64,000 nt of DNA from Deltaproteobacteria bacterium. GTDB lineage: Bacteria > Myxococcota_A > UBA796 > GCA-2862545. Of the stretch, positions 26,251 through 35,360 are shown one piece after another (position 1 is the first letter of the stretch; each line of letters begins with the position of its first letter). The notes below the pieces were generated by a model that saw only the letters and a program-made list of their open reading frames with translations, was not told the DNA's origin and made no database searches. The position numbers and the translations under genes were made by a program. The DNA lies in assembly GCA_006226595.1 (NCBI GenBank), contig SBGP01000111.1:112204-176203 (forward strand), in the 5' to 3' direction.

Positions 26251-28341
26251 CTATCCCGGCGTGAGCGCGATGGCCGGTCCAGCCGAGTTCTTCGGCTGCT
26301 GCCGGCGCTGCGGCACGGGGTGAGGAGACTCGTGCATGGCCTGGGCGACTGCCTGGGCGGGCACGGGCGCCATGCGCCGCTGAGCGGCCTCCAACCTCGA
26401 CTCCCCACTGGTCACCGCCTCGAGTCGAGGTCCGAGGGTGCGCAGCTGGCGATACGGCATCTCGGCGGAGATGCGCGTGCGCGAGCCGGGGGACTCGAGG
26501 CCGATCACGCGTCCACCGCGCTGCCCGAGCTCGGTGAGCACATCCCCCACCCGCTCGGATGGCACGTCCACCGTGACCTCGAACAGCGGCTCGATGAGCT
26601 CGGTCTTTGCGACGTAGAGCGCCTCGCGCAGAGCCTCGGCGGCGGCGAGCTCGAACCAGGCCTCCTCGCTGGCGAACAAGTCGTAGTCGCCGTCGGTGCA
26701 CACCACTTCGAGGCCGTCGACGGGGTAGCCGGCGGAGGGACCGTTGGACATCGCCTCTCGCACGCCGCGCTCGATGGCTTCGTGCCAGCGCGAGGGCAGC
26801 GCCTCTTCATCGGCGGCCACCGAGAAGCGCAGGCCGGACTCGGAGGACGGACGCACCTCGAGGACGACGCGCGCGTACTCGAGCGGCTCGCCGCCGACGA
26901 GCTTCTGATGCTCGAACTCGGCGACGCCGTGGCCGCGCGGAGCCTCGCGGTACGGCACCATCGGGAGGCTGGTCTCGAAGCGGACGTCCTCGGCGAGGAT
27001 CTCGAGCATGCGCTGGAGGTGCAGGCTGTTCACGCCGCCGACGATGGCCGCATGGGCCCCGTCCGCTCGAACCGAAGCCCCACGATCCCGACGCTGCAAG
27101 GCCGCGAGCGCCGCGTACAGACGCTCGCCCTGCCGGGAGTCGGTGACCACCCGACGCTCGATGGCGGGCCGGAACAGCCAAGGCTGCCGCGCACGTACCA
27201 CGCGCCCGTCGGCATAGACGATGTCGCCGGGCCGCACACCGAGAAGCTCCCAGGTCGCGAGCACGGCACCCGGGCCCACGTAGTCGGCAACCTTCCGTCG
27301 CGGGCCGCGCAGGGAGTAGATGCGGCGCAGGCCACGTCGGCCGCCGTCCCACGCCACGCCTCCACGGGCCGGCAGGGTACCGCTCCACACCCGAAGCACC
27401 TGGAATGGCTCGCCGTCGGCGTCGAGCTGCGTCGCGAGCACCTGGGCCGCGAAGGGCCCGTCCTCGGTCGCGACCAGCGGGGCACCGTCCGCGTCCATGA
27501 GGGCCACTGGGCGCGCAATCGGAGCCGGACCGAAACGAGCGATGGCGTCGAGCAAAGGGCCCGCACCGATCCCGGTGAGCGCGCTCGCGAAGCACACGGG
27601 CAGCAAGCGGCCGCTCGCCACCGCACGAGCCAGTCCCTCCTCGAATAGCGCGTCATCGAGCTCGAAGAACTCGAGGTAGGTCTCGAGCAAGGAGTCGTCG
27701 TGCAGCGCCACCGACTCGACCAGCGCCTCGCGGGCCGCCGCGAACTCCGCCCGCACCTCGTCCGGTACCTCGTGGCGCTCGCCGTCGAGCGTGACCAGCC
27801 GGCGCGACACGAGGTCGAGGACCCCGGTGAAGCAGCCACCCGTATAGAACGGCAGCTGAAGCGGCTGCACGCGCTTTCCGGACGCCGCGTCCTGCACCGC
27901 CGCGACCACCCCGGGCCACTCGTGCTGATGCGCCCGGTCCATCTTGGTGAGCACGATGAACGCGGGCTGCCGCTGCGCGAGCTCCCTGCGCGTCCCCTGC
28001 TCCACCCCGTCCGTCACCCCGGTGACCACCAGGCGAAGGTCACCACCGGCTCCCGTAATCGCCCGCTCGGGCGCCGCGGCGGCACCGCCCGGGACATCGA
28101 TGAGGAACAGGAGGTTCTTGTCGCGCGGCATCCAAGCAAAACCCGCCTGGAGGCTCATGTGTCGCCTGCGCTCGACGGGGAGGTGGTCGAGCAGCGTGGT
28201 CCCTTGTTCGACGAGTCCAGGTCGTCGCACCACCCCCGCTTCCGCGAGCAGGGCCTCGGCCAGGGAGGTCTTGCCGCTCGACCGATGCCCCACGAGGGCA
28301 AAGGTACGAGCCTGGCTCGGCGAAACTGCCAGCTTCCCCAT
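26251..28341 (-). CDS. EF-G-like translational GTPase paralogue with degenerate G3 motif
   Basis: 696 residues following the EF-G plan: G domain, domain II, and domains III-V (FETSLPMVPYRE; LEYARVVLEVRPS; then LIEPLFEVTVDVPSERVGDVLTEL of domain V). G1 is GHRSSGKT (18-25) and G4 is TKMD (132-135). G3, normally DTPGH, reads DVPGG (82-86), so the catalytic histidine is missing and hydrolysis should be impaired or redirected. The protein ends in a Pro/Gln-rich tail. It is not the housekeeping EF-G; EF-G-like paralogues of this sort exist in many bacteria with poorly known roles. ATG 28341 follows GGGGGA; an upstream GTG at 28377 is less likely. Probable first gene before phoH. Confidence 0.82.
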   Translation of the reverse strand: MGKLAVSPSQARTFALVGHRSSGKTSLAEALLAEAGVVRRPGLVEQGTTLLDHLPVERRRHMSLQAGFAWMPRDKNLLFLIDVPGGAAAAPERAITGAGGDLRLVVTGVTDGVEQGTRRELAQRQPAFIVLTKMDRAHQHEWPGVVAAVQDAASGKRVQPLQLPFYTGGCFTGVLDLVSRRLVTLDGERHEVPDEVRAEFAAAREALVESVALHDDSLLETYLEFFELDDALFEEGLARAVASGRLLPVCFASALTGIGAGPLLDAIARFGPAPIARPVALMDADGAPLVATEDGPFAAQVLATQLDADGEPFQVLRVWSGTLPARGGVAWDGGRRGLRRIYSLRGPRRKVADYVGPGAVLATWELLGVRPGDIVYADGRVVRARQPWLFRPAIERRVVTDSRQGERLYAALAALQRRDRGASVRADGAHAAIVGGVNSLHLQRMLEILAEDVRFETSLPMVPYREAPRGHGVAEFEHQKLVGGEPLEYARVVLEVRPSSESGLRFSVAADEEALPSRWHEAIERGVREAMSNGPSAGYPVDGLEVVCTDGDYDLFASEEAWFELAAAEALREALYVAKTELIEPLFEVTVDVPSERVGDVLTELGQRGGRVIGLESPGSRTRISAEMPYRQLRTLGPRLEAVTSGESRLEAAQRRMAPVPAQAVAQAMHESPHPVPQRRQQPKNSAGPAIALTPG

Positions 28342-28512
28342 AAAGAAGTTCCCCCGTACATCTTTCAGGCTAGTCACGATTGCCCATCGGGGTCAAGGCC
28401 CGCCCATGACAACCTCGCGACAGGCGAGCTTTGCGGCACAACATGCGCAGGTCGCTCGCGTTGCGTATGCTTGCGCGTACACCCCATCCTCTGGTGAACC
28501 TTGTCCGAAGCG

Positions 28513-29523
28513 ATGCCCCTCGAGCTGGGTTGGGCGACCGACCCCGGTCGAGTCCATCCCCTCAACGAGGACAGCTACGCGCTGTTCCACGCCACCCACG
28601 GTGGTGTGCTCCTCGTGTGCGATGGCATGGGTGGCATGGGGCGCGGTGACGAGGCGAGCCAGCTCGCGGTGCACGTGATCTACCAGTACCTGCACGAGGC
28701 CGATCTCGAGCCCTCGGCGGCCCTGGCCGAGTCGCTGCGCCGCGCCGATTACGCGATCCGGCGTCGCCTCTGCTCCTCGGGTCGCACGCGCCCCGGTGCC
28801 ACCGCAGCTTCGGCCTATGTGACCCGCGACGGTATCCAGGTGTGCTGGATCGGCGACAGCCCCACCTTCTGGTTGCGCGGCGCCGACGTCATGCGTCGCA
28901 CCCGCGACGACAAGCTCGTCGAGGACCTCGTCGACCGCGGCGAGATCACGCGCGCCGAGGCTGCGAACTCGCCCCTGTCCTCGGTCCTCACCAAGGCCCT
29001 CGGCGGACGGCCCCCTTCCCCCATCCGCGTCGAGCCGAGTCTCGAGGGCGAGGTGTGGCAGCTCCAGGACGGCGACTGCATCGTGATCTGCAGCGATGGG
29101 CTGGCCGATCTGGTGAGTGGCCCCGAGATCGCCGAGGTCACCTCGACGATGGACCCAACCGATGCGTGCTCCGAGCTCGTGCGCCTCGCAAACTCCCGCG
29201 GTGGCCACGACAACATCACCGTGATCGTCGGGCGCTGGGGGGGCGAGACCCGTCTCGACACGGCGACGTCGAACACCGACATCACCCCGGCCATCGACGG
29301 CGTCGACGACCACGCGACCGACCCTCACGGCCTCGCACTCCAGCGCGACACCATCCCGCCCGACCTCACGCCGGCCCCCGCCGCGAAGGCGACGTTCGAG
29401 ATGGCTCCGCTCCGTGAGGCGGCGCCTCCCGACCAGGAGTCCGATGCCGTCGCCGCGATGACCGCCGCCGCGACCATGGCGACGCTCCTCGCCGGCGCCG
29501 TCGCCGCGGCTACGCTGTTCTAG
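28513..29523 (+). CDS. PP2C-family protein phosphatase with C-terminal membrane tail
   Basis: 336 residues. PP2C metal-site motifs are present: NED (18-20), VCDGMGGMGRGDEAS with Asp37, IGDSPTFW, SDGLADLV and GGHDNITVIVG. The catalytic domain ends near residue 245; a Pro/Ala linker leads to a hydrophobic stretch (about 317-336), suggesting a tail anchor. It would dephosphorylate Ser/Thr targets of Hanks-type kinases, none of which is in the window. An in-frame TTG at 28501 is an alternative start. It faces a second, larger PP2C gene on the opposite strand. Confidence 0.87.
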   Translation: MPLELGWATDPGRVHPLNEDSYALFHATHGGVLLVCDGMGGMGRGDEASQLAVHVIYQYLHEADLEPSAALAESLRRADYAIRRRLCSSGRTRPGATAASAYVTRDGIQVCWIGDSPTFWLRGADVMRRTRDDKLVEDLVDRGEITRAEAANSPLSSVLTKALGGRPPSPIRVEPSLEGEVWQLQDGDCIVICSDGLADLVSGPEIAEVTSTMDPTDACSELVRLANSRGGHDNITVIVGRWGGETRLDTATSNTDITPAIDGVDDHATDPHGLALQRDTIPPDLTPAPAAKATFEMAPLREAAPPDQESDAVAAMTAAATMATLLAGAVAAATLF

Positions 29524-29581
29524 CAGCCAGCCCGACGACGAACGAGGTGCGGGGTCGCCGAACGACCGCGCGTGCCCCCGA

Positions 29582-30739
29582 TCACGCCATGTTCACGTAG
29601 AGCAGCGCGCCGACGACGGCGACGACGACGAGCGCGAGCAGGCCGAACACCGCCAGCGCCCCGACGACGAGCAACGTCCGGCTGCCACCGCTCTGGGCAG
29701 GGGCCGCCGCGGCGACCGGGGCCGGAGGCGGCGCGAAGCCTGCAGCCGGAGGCGGTGGTGCGGGCGCAGCTGCCGGGGCCGCCACCGGAGCGGGAGCCGC
29801 CGGCGGCGCGGAGGCCGGATCGTCGTAGGTCTGCTCGGGAGTCGCCGGGTAGGCACCGGGCACTGGCGTGGGCGCGGCGCCTTCGTCATCGTCCAGCAGC
29901 GACAGCTTGTAGGTCTCGGGCCGGTAGTCCGGACCGTAGCCAGAGGCGCGATGGCCAGCGGTGACGACGGCGACGGTCACGTTGTCGTGGCCCCCGCGGT
30001 CACAGGCGGTGTCGACGAGGATCTCGGCGGCTTCGTCGGCAGTCTTGCCGGCAACGAGCTGGCCGATCTCCCAGTCTTCGACGAGGTCGTGGAGACCATC
30101 GGTCGAGAACACCAGGGCATCGCCCTCTTCGAGGGGAAGGGTCTCGGCGAACACGTCGGGCACCAAGGGCCGCCCGTCCGCCATGCGCGCGTGTCCAAGC
30201 GCCCGAGTGAGCATGCCCGCCTCGGGGTGGTAGCGCGCCTCGTCCTCGTCGATGTCACCCTGCTCGACGAGCATCTGCACACGGGTGTGGTCCGTGGTCC
30301 GCCACAGGATCTGCCCGTTGCGCACGTGGTACACGCGGCTGTCGCCGATGGTGCCCACATAGCCGTCTGCGCCCTTGAGGATGGCGGCCACCGCGGTGGT
30401 GCCCATGCCTCGGGTGCCCGAGCGACTGCCCTCCTCGAGGATGGCGTCGTTGGCGTCGAGGAACGCGTTGTACAGCCGATCGCGAGGGTCTGCGTCGAGG
30501 TCACGGCGAACCGAGTCCTCGACGACCTGGACCGCAAGGCCGGACGCGACCTCACCGGCCTCGTGGCCGCCCATGCCGTCCGCGACGATGACGAACAGGC
30601 TGTCGTCTCCCAACCAGCTATTGCCGTGGGAGTCCTCGTTGTTGGTGCGCACGCGCCCCACGTCGCTCAATGCTGCGACGGACAGCGGGAAGCCGTGACT
30701 GCGGCGAAGCTCGGCCACGCTAGTGCCGGTCTCCTCCAC
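29582..30739 (-). CDS. PP2C-family protein phosphatase with proline-rich linker and membrane tail
   Basis: 385 residues. Motifs: SDVGRVRTNNEDS (Asp36), VADGMGGHEAG (Asp54), MGTTAVAAI, GDSRVYHVRNG, STDGLHDLV and GGHDNVTVAVV, all standard for bacterial Stp1/PrpC-type enzymes. The catalytic domain ends near 250. A long Ala/Pro linker (about 290-355) precedes one membrane segment (about 358-382) and a very short exterior tail, so the domain is held at the cytoplasmic face. GTG start; a second in-frame GTG seven codons later has a stronger upstream GGAGGAG and could be the true start. Confidence 0.88.
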   Translation of the reverse strand: MEETGTSVAELRRSHGFPLSVAALSDVGRVRTNNEDSHGNSWLGDDSLFVIVADGMGGHEAGEVASGLAVQVVEDSVRRDLDADPRDRLYNAFLDANDAILEEGSRSGTRGMGTTAVAAILKGADGYVGTIGDSRVYHVRNGQILWRTTDHTRVQMLVEQGDIDEDEARYHPEAGMLTRALGHARMADGRPLVPDVFAETLPLEEGDALVFSTDGLHDLVEDWEIGQLVAGKTADEAAEILVDTACDRGGHDNVTVAVVTAGHRASGYGPDYRPETYKLSLLDDDEGAAPTPVPGAYPATPEQTYDDPASAPPAAPAPVAAPAAAPAPPPPAAGFAPPPAPVAAAAPAQSGGSRTLLVVGALAVFGLLALVVVAVVGALLYVNMA

Positions 30740-30889
30740 CCATCGGGGTGGTCCTGAAGGGTTGCGTGTGCAAGTCGTCTCCGAGGGCGACGGCCCTCTT
30801 CATACACCAGGGGGCGCATCCGAGCACAGCCCGGAGTCCCCCTCTCTGTCAGCAATCCGTGCAGAGCGCGTCGCGGATGAGGCGACCGC

Positions 30890-30941
30890 CTCGCCGGTTT
30901 CGGAGCTTACGACCCTACAGTCGAGGCCCCGAACCGGCGAG
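30890..30941 (-). terminator. Long hairpin downstream of the small membrane protein gene
   Basis: CTCGCCGGTTTCGG and CCGAACCGGCGAG pair over 13 positions with one bulged base and a 25-base loop, ten bases after the stop of the gene ending at 30952. No T-run. Likely separates that gene from the phosphatase gene. Confidence 0.5.
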
Positions 30942-30951
30942 AAGTGCGCGC

Positions 30952-31368
30952 TCAGCCCTCGAACGCCGCCTTGACCTCTTCGTCCTGCATGGTGACGATC
31001 GCCCAGATGCCGATGGGCAGACCGAGACAGCAGCACGGGCCCGAGCAGCAGGGAATCATCGCGAGCACGGAGCCCGCGTACACCAGCGCCGGGGACTGGA
31101 GGCTACGCAGCTTGACACCGCCGAAGGCCACGAGGCCACCGACGATGATCGAGATGCCGGAGTTGATCACCTGGACGACGACACTCAGGCCCGCGCCGAT
31201 CAGGAAAGCGATCAGCGCGTCGGTGCCGTAGTCCAGCGTCTCGATGAGCTGGGGAATCAGCGAGAGCAGCGACAGCACGAGGCGGCCGAGGCTCACGAGG
31301 ATGGTCACCGCGCCGAGCACGATCAGCGCGATGCCCGGCATGTTGACTTTTTCTTCCGCGGTGGTCAT
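30952..31368 (-). CDS. Small four-pass membrane protein of unknown function
   Basis: 138 residues with hydrophobic segments near 10-40, 48-66, 68-84 and 92-125. The last segment contains a cysteine cluster (PCCSGPCCCLGLP) that could bind metal or be acylated. The C-terminal DEEVKAAFEG resembles the end of the protein at 56861 (KPEVEEYLNS), and both carry a GG-x4-G-x-K stretch, suggesting a shared small family. Twelve bases separate its start region from the end of the next minus-strand gene upstream, so the two may be cotranscribed. Confidence 0.65.
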   Translation of the reverse strand: MTTAEEKVNMPGIALIVLGAVTILVSLGRLVLSLLSLIPQLIETLDYGTDALIAFLIGAGLSVVVQVINSGISIIVGGLVAFGGVKLRSLQSPALVYAGSVLAMIPCCSGPCCCLGLPIGIWAIVTMQDEEVKAAFEG

Positions 31369-31395
31369 GCGACCCCTCCGTGAGTGCTAGCGCTG

Positions 31396-31683
31396 CTAGT
31401 CCTTGAAGATGGCGTCGAGGAACGAGAGACCGTTCTCGTTCATGCCGATGGACTCGCCCTGCTGGAGCTTCTGGCCAAGCAGGTAGGCGTCGTAGACCAC
31501 GATGCCGGCCCAGATCCAGAATCCGAGGCCGAGGGTGCACAGCGACGCGACGAACCCGATGACCAGGGACATGATGCCCTTCTTGGTCTGTCCCATCCAG
31601 AAGTAGCCCACGCTGCAGAAGAACAGGTTCGCCACGGCAAACAGGATCGGGTTGGCGTCAGGCTTGTGGATCATTTCGCCCAT
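31396..31683 (-). CDS. Small membrane protein resembling TM2-type proteins
   Basis: 95 residues from the ATG at 31683, chosen for the GGAGGT just upstream. Two membrane segments (about 11-30 and 37-62) are joined by YFWMGQTKKGI, similar to the Y-x-G-x-x-x-x-G turn of TM2-domain proteins. The cytoplasmic C-terminus is polar (NENGLSFLDAIFKD). Function unknown. Next minus-strand gene downstream is the four-pass protein, 27 bases away. Confidence 0.65.
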   Translation of the reverse strand: MGEMIHKPDANPILFAVANLFFCSVGYFWMGQTKKGIMSLVIGFVASLCTLGLGFWIWAGIVVYDAYLLGQKLQQGESIGMNENGLSFLDAIFKD

Positions 31684-31832
31684 ATCGGGACCTCCAAACG
31701 TGTCTGATGCGGGGAGCGCCCGCTCGGGAGGGGACGTTAGGACAACGGTGGAGGCCGCACAAGAGCATCCACTCCCTTTTTTTCGGGGAGAGGAGCTTTG
31801 CGAGGGAGCGACAAGACGCCCTTGCAAGGTCC

Positions 31833-32567
31833 CTAGAACAGGAGACCGCTCTCCATCAGGAACGGGAACCGCGGGAGAACGACCGCTTCGTCGACGAAGA
31901 CGGCAGTCGCGGTCTGAGACGTGATCCCGCCCGGAACGTGGTTCTCGACGACCAGCGTGTGCAGGCCCGGCGGCAGGCCGGCCACCGCGAAGATGCCACT
32001 GTCCCCGGTCGCCTCGGCGTCCGCCGAGTATTGCTCGCCCTCTCCGTCGAGGTAGCAGCCGTCGTAGATCTCGCCGTCGAGCGTGACCACCTGGGCCGTC
32101 ACCGTGGCGAGGATCGGGTGCTCATCCGTCTCCAGGTCCAGGAGGTCGTTGGCGAAGGCCTGGCCGACGACGAGCGCGCCGTCCTCGAGTCCGGGGCAGC
32201 CCGCGAACTGGGTCATCAGGAGTTCGTGCTCGATGCGCTTCACGCCGTAGATCTCGGGGTTCGCACCCAGGTTGACGTGGAGCGGCGTCGAGAAGCCGGA
32301 CACACCGGTGAAGCTCGCGGTCGGGTGGTAGTCGTCACCGACCTCGACGAACACGGTCTGGCCGCGGGGCACGGTCACCCGAAAGCGTCCGCTGCTGTTC
32401 GAGGTCGTCGAGCCGTACAGCACGCCGTCCTGGTCGTAGGCGCGCACCTCGGCGCCGGGCCAGGCCAGCGACTTGTCGTCGCGCGTGCCGACGAGGATGC
32501 CGGTGAGCGTGATCTCGTTGGAGCAGCCCGAGGCGAGGAAGGCGAGCAGGATGGGGGCGTGGCGCAT
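31833..32567 (-). CDS. Lipoprotein with carboxypeptidase-regulatory-like beta-domain
   Basis: 244 residues. Lipobox LASGC with Cys15. The following segment (ITLTGILVGTRDDKSLAWPGAEV... SNSSGRFRVTVPRGQTV) has the pattern of a carboxypeptidase-regulatory/SdrD B-like beta-sandwich. A second such repeat may lie near the C-terminus (DSGIFAVAGLPPGLHTLVVENH). Probably a periplasmic or outer-membrane surface lipoprotein; no enzyme motif. Between this gene and the next minus-strand gene lie 149 bases containing a CTCCC-TTTTTTT-GGGAG element. Confidence 0.65.
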   Translation of the reverse strand: MRHAPILLAFLASGCSNEITLTGILVGTRDDKSLAWPGAEVRAYDQDGVLYGSTTSNSSGRFRVTVPRGQTVFVEVGDDYHPTASFTGVSGFSTPLHVNLGANPEIYGVKRIEHELLMTQFAGCPGLEDGALVVGQAFANDLLDLETDEHPILATVTAQVVTLDGEIYDGCYLDGEGEQYSADAEATGDSGIFAVAGLPPGLHTLVVENHVPGGITSQTATAVFVDEAVVLPRFPFLMESGLLF

Positions 32568-32641
32568 GTCGAACTCCGTGTCGCGTCTAACCCGGTTCCT
32601 TCGGTGCGTTCACCGAGAGGTGGCCAGAGGCGACCGCCTGT

Positions 32642-33361
32642 TCACAGGCCGAGCTCGGCGACGAGTCCCCTGCTCTTCAGGCCACGCCCGAGGTGGTACT
32701 CCGCGAAGTCGGGCAGCGCGTTGCGTACTTCCGCGGGCAGCTCCAGCTCCACCGTGTCGGCGAGCGGTGTGCGCCGCAGACCCTCGAGCACCGCAGCGTG
32801 CTCGGCGAGGATCGAGCGCCCCGCGCCACAATGCTGGTGCACCACTCCCCCGCTGTCCGGGTCGAACACCAGCGGATCGCGGGCGAGATCGCCGCAGCGT
32901 GCGCAGTGGACGAGCCGCGGGGCGAGCCCCGCGAACGTGAGCGCCTTGGCCTCGAGTGCGGCGCGAGACGCGCTGCGCGGGGTCTTGGGACCTTCGAGCA
33001 GGGCGATCCACGTGTGGAGCAGGCGCCACAGCTTCGACGCCTCGTGGTCCTCGGGTGCCAGGCCCGCGCACAGCTCACATCCATAGGCGAGCAGAGCCAC
33101 GCGCTCGAGGTCGGAGCGCGCCCTGCGCGGGGCGGCCACCGCCTCGGCCTCCGAGATGCTCGCAAGCGAGCCTCGGGAGCGCCCGAAGCGCAGTCGCACG
33201 TGGTTTCCGACGTCGAGCACCCCGGCCCAGCGCTTGCCCGACGATCGCACCCGACGCGCGACCGCCGAAATCCGGCCCCGCTCCGCGGTGAGCAGGCGCA
33301 TGATCCGATCGGACTCGCCGAGATCGACCGCACCGACGACCAGCGCCTCGGTCCAGGTCAT
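32642..33361 (-). CDS. recO: DNA repair protein RecO
   Basis: 239 residues. An N-terminal OB-fold (TEALVVGAVDLGESDRIMRLLTAERGRIS) is followed by a helical domain and a zinc-binding section with HCARCGDLA and VHQHCGAG. RecO anneals single strands and, with RecR, loads RecA in the RecF pathway. ATG start within the ATGA that ends mgtE. A longer frame upstream lies inside mgtE and is a shadow. Last gene of the mtnP-rodZ-mgtE-recO chain. Confidence 0.9.
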   Translation of the reverse strand: MTWTEALVVGAVDLGESDRIMRLLTAERGRISAVARRVRSSGKRWAGVLDVGNHVRLRFGRSRGSLASISEAEAVAAPRRARSDLERVALLAYGCELCAGLAPEDHEASKLWRLLHTWIALLEGPKTPRSASRAALEAKALTFAGLAPRLVHCARCGDLARDPLVFDPDSGGVVHQHCGAGRSILAEHAAVLEGLRRTPLADTVELELPAEVRNALPDFAEYHLGRGLKSRGLVAELGL

Positions 33362-34722
33362 CCCGGCAACAGCAGGCGCGCGACGGAGAAGTACAGCCCG
33401 ATGCCGAGGATATCGACCGCCGTGGTCACGAACGGGCCCGTGGCAATGGCCGGGTCGACGCCGAGGCGCGACAGACCGACGGGCAACGAGGAGCCGAGGA
33501 GCGAGCCGATGCCGATCGCCAGAAACACACTCACGCCAACGGTGAGGCCCACGTACGGATCGGGCCACCCGCTGGCGAACCCATAGCCGCCGAGCAGCAC
33601 GCCGTAGAGCACACCGAGCATCAGGCCGACCTTGGCCTCGCGCACGATGAAGCTGGTCGCACCCTTGACCTGCACGGCGCCGGTCGCGAGGCCGCGCACC
33701 GCGAGCGTCGTCGACTGGATGCCGACGTTTCCGCCCATGCCCATGACCACGGGGATCAGCCCGGCGAGCACTTCGACCGGGAGCGACCCGCTGAACACGT
33801 GGGTGATGCGGTCGGCGACGATGCCGCCAAACGCCGTGGCGAGCAGCCATCCGGCGCGCATGCGCGTCATCTCGACCGCGGATCGGCCGCTGTGATCGAG
33901 GTCTTCGCCACCGTGGCCGTGCACGCCGGCCATGAGCATCATGTCCTCGGCGGCCTCTTCGCGGATGACGTCGACGACATCGTCGACCGTGACCAGCCCG
34001 AGTACGTGCTGGGTCTGGTCGACCACCGGCACTGCGAGCAGGTCGTAGCGGGCCACGTAGCGGGCGACCTCTTCCTGGTCCTGGAACGGCTCGACCGTGA
34101 TCACGTCGCGGTTCATGATGCTGACGAGCGGCGTGTGCTCCGGGTGCGTGAGCAGCGAGCGCAGGGAGACCACGCCGACCAGCCGCTCTCCCCCGTCGAC
34201 GACGTACAGGTAGTAGAAGGTCGGGAAGTCCTCGTGCGAGCGCTGTAGGGTGCGGATCGCCTCACCCGTGGTCGCGCTCTGCGGCATCGTGAACACATCG
34301 GGCGACATGATGCCGCCCGCCGAGTCGCTGGGCCACGCGAGCAGCGAGGTGACCTCGTCGTCGGGGTCGTCGACCATCTCGCGGAGCACGCGCTCGCGCA
34401 GCTTGCCGGGCAGGATCTCGACGACGTCGGTGGCGTCGTCCGCCTCCATGAGGTCGAGCAGCGCGACGACCTGCTCGCCGGTCATCTCCCGCGTGACCTC
34501 GCGCACCGCATCTTCGGGCAGGTTCGAGAGCACCTCGGCGGCGTACTCCTGATCCTCGATGATCGTGTACAGCCGTCGCTGCTCGGTGCCCGTGAGATGG
34601 GACATCGCGGCGGCCACGTCCTCGGGCCGGGTCTTGTTCAACACCTTGCGAAGCGCAGGGCCCGCCTCGCGGCGAACCAGTCGCCGGAGGATGCTCTCGG
34701 TGCGGGTGTTGAGATTCGCCAT
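33358..34722 (-). CDS. mgtE: Magnesium transporter MgtE
   Basis: 454 residues with the full MgtE plan: an N domain of helical repeats (EDVAAAMSHLTGTEQ, NLPEDAVREVTREM), two CBS domains (about 125-255; the first begins DSAGGIMSPDVFTMP), and five C-terminal membrane segments with the conserved MGMGGNVGIQSTTLAVRGLA pore segment. It gates Mg2+ entry according to cytosolic Mg2+. A His/Gly/Asp-rich patch (GVHGHGGEDLDH) joins CBS and membrane parts. The ATG shares one base with the stop of the upstream gene (TGATG). Confidence 0.93.
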   Translation of the reverse strand: MANLNTRTESILRRLVRREAGPALRKVLNKTRPEDVAAAMSHLTGTEQRRLYTIIEDQEYAAEVLSNLPEDAVREVTREMTGEQVVALLDLMEADDATDVVEILPGKLRERVLREMVDDPDDEVTSLLAWPSDSAGGIMSPDVFTMPQSATTGEAIRTLQRSHEDFPTFYYLYVVDGGERLVGVVSLRSLLTHPEHTPLVSIMNRDVITVEPFQDQEEVARYVARYDLLAVPVVDQTQHVLGLVTVDDVVDVIREEAAEDMMLMAGVHGHGGEDLDHSGRSAVEMTRMRAGWLLATAFGGIVADRITHVFSGSLPVEVLAGLIPVVMGMGGNVGIQSTTLAVRGLATGAVQVKGATSFIVREAKVGLMLGVLYGVLLGGYGFASGWPDPYVGLTVGVSVFLAIGIGSLLGSSLPVGLSRLGVDPAIATGPFVTTAVDILGIGLYFSVARLLLPG

Positions 34723-35360
34723 CAGGGTGCCTGCACGTCGTCGATGAACACGAGCTTGCGCGGCTCGTCCTGACGGCCCTGAGGCGCGATGGACTCGCCG
34801 TTGTAGGTCACCCGCGCCGAGCCCGCGGTGGGCAGCTGCAGCTCCACCCGGTCGTGCGCCGAGAACTCGAGGCGCTGATCGGCGTCCAGGCGTTCGTCCA
34901 CGGCGAGCTCGCCGTCGACCCACACCTTGAAGCGTCCCGCCTCGACGACCCGCAGCTTCACGTGCTGATCGGGCTCGGAGCGCTCGATGCGCGCGAGCTC
35001 CGGGACATCCACCGGGGTCGGCCGGTCCCACCAGCCCTTCACCTGGCGCCCGATGAGCAGCACGGCGAGCCCGATGGCCACGGCCGACATGCCCCAGACG
35101 ACGCCGGGCGCGAGCCCGGGCTTCGGGCGCTCCGGCGGCGGCACGAGCGACGCGATCTGCGCCGGATCGACCTCGAGGAACGCCGCGTAGGACAGCACCC
35201 ACGCACGGCGCTTTGGCCCGTCCGGCAGCTGGTCCAGCCGCCCGTGCTCGATGGCCGAGAGGTAGCGCGCCTCGATGCGCGTCGCGCCTGCGGCTTCCTC
35301 GAGGCTCAAGCCTCGGGCTTCCCGGCGCTGACGAAGCAGGAGGTGCGCGCTCACGTTCAC
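34722..35360 (-). CDS. RodZ-like membrane protein with N-terminal helix-turn-helix
   Basis: 212 residues: HTH of the RodZ type (RQRREARGLSLEEAAGATRI, then YLSAIEHGRLDQLP and an RAWVLSYAAFLEVD segment), one membrane segment (about 85-104), and a periplasmic beta-domain (VVEAGRFKVWVDGELAVDER) resembling DUF4115. RodZ links MreB filaments to the cell-wall elongation complex. The region between membrane and beta-domain is short. Two GTG starts two codons apart are possible; the first overlaps the mtnP stop. Placement between mtnP and mgtE gives no direct support for a shape role. Confidence 0.78.
   Translation of the reverse strand: MNVSAHLLLRQRREARGLSLEEAAGATRIEARYLSAIEHGRLDQLPDGPKRRAWVLSYAAFLEVDPAQIASLVPPPERPKPGLAPGVVWGMSAVAIGLAVLLIGRQVKGWWDRPTPVDVPELARIERSEPDQHVKLRVVEAGRFKVWVDGELAVDERLDADQRLEFSAHDRVELQLPTAGSARVTYNGESIAPQGRQDEPRKLVFIDDVQAP

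Noticed and set aside
31780..31800. T7 run flanked by CTCCC and GGGAG as a terminator
   Set aside because: The T-run is inside the loop, not after the stem, and the stem is only five base pairs.
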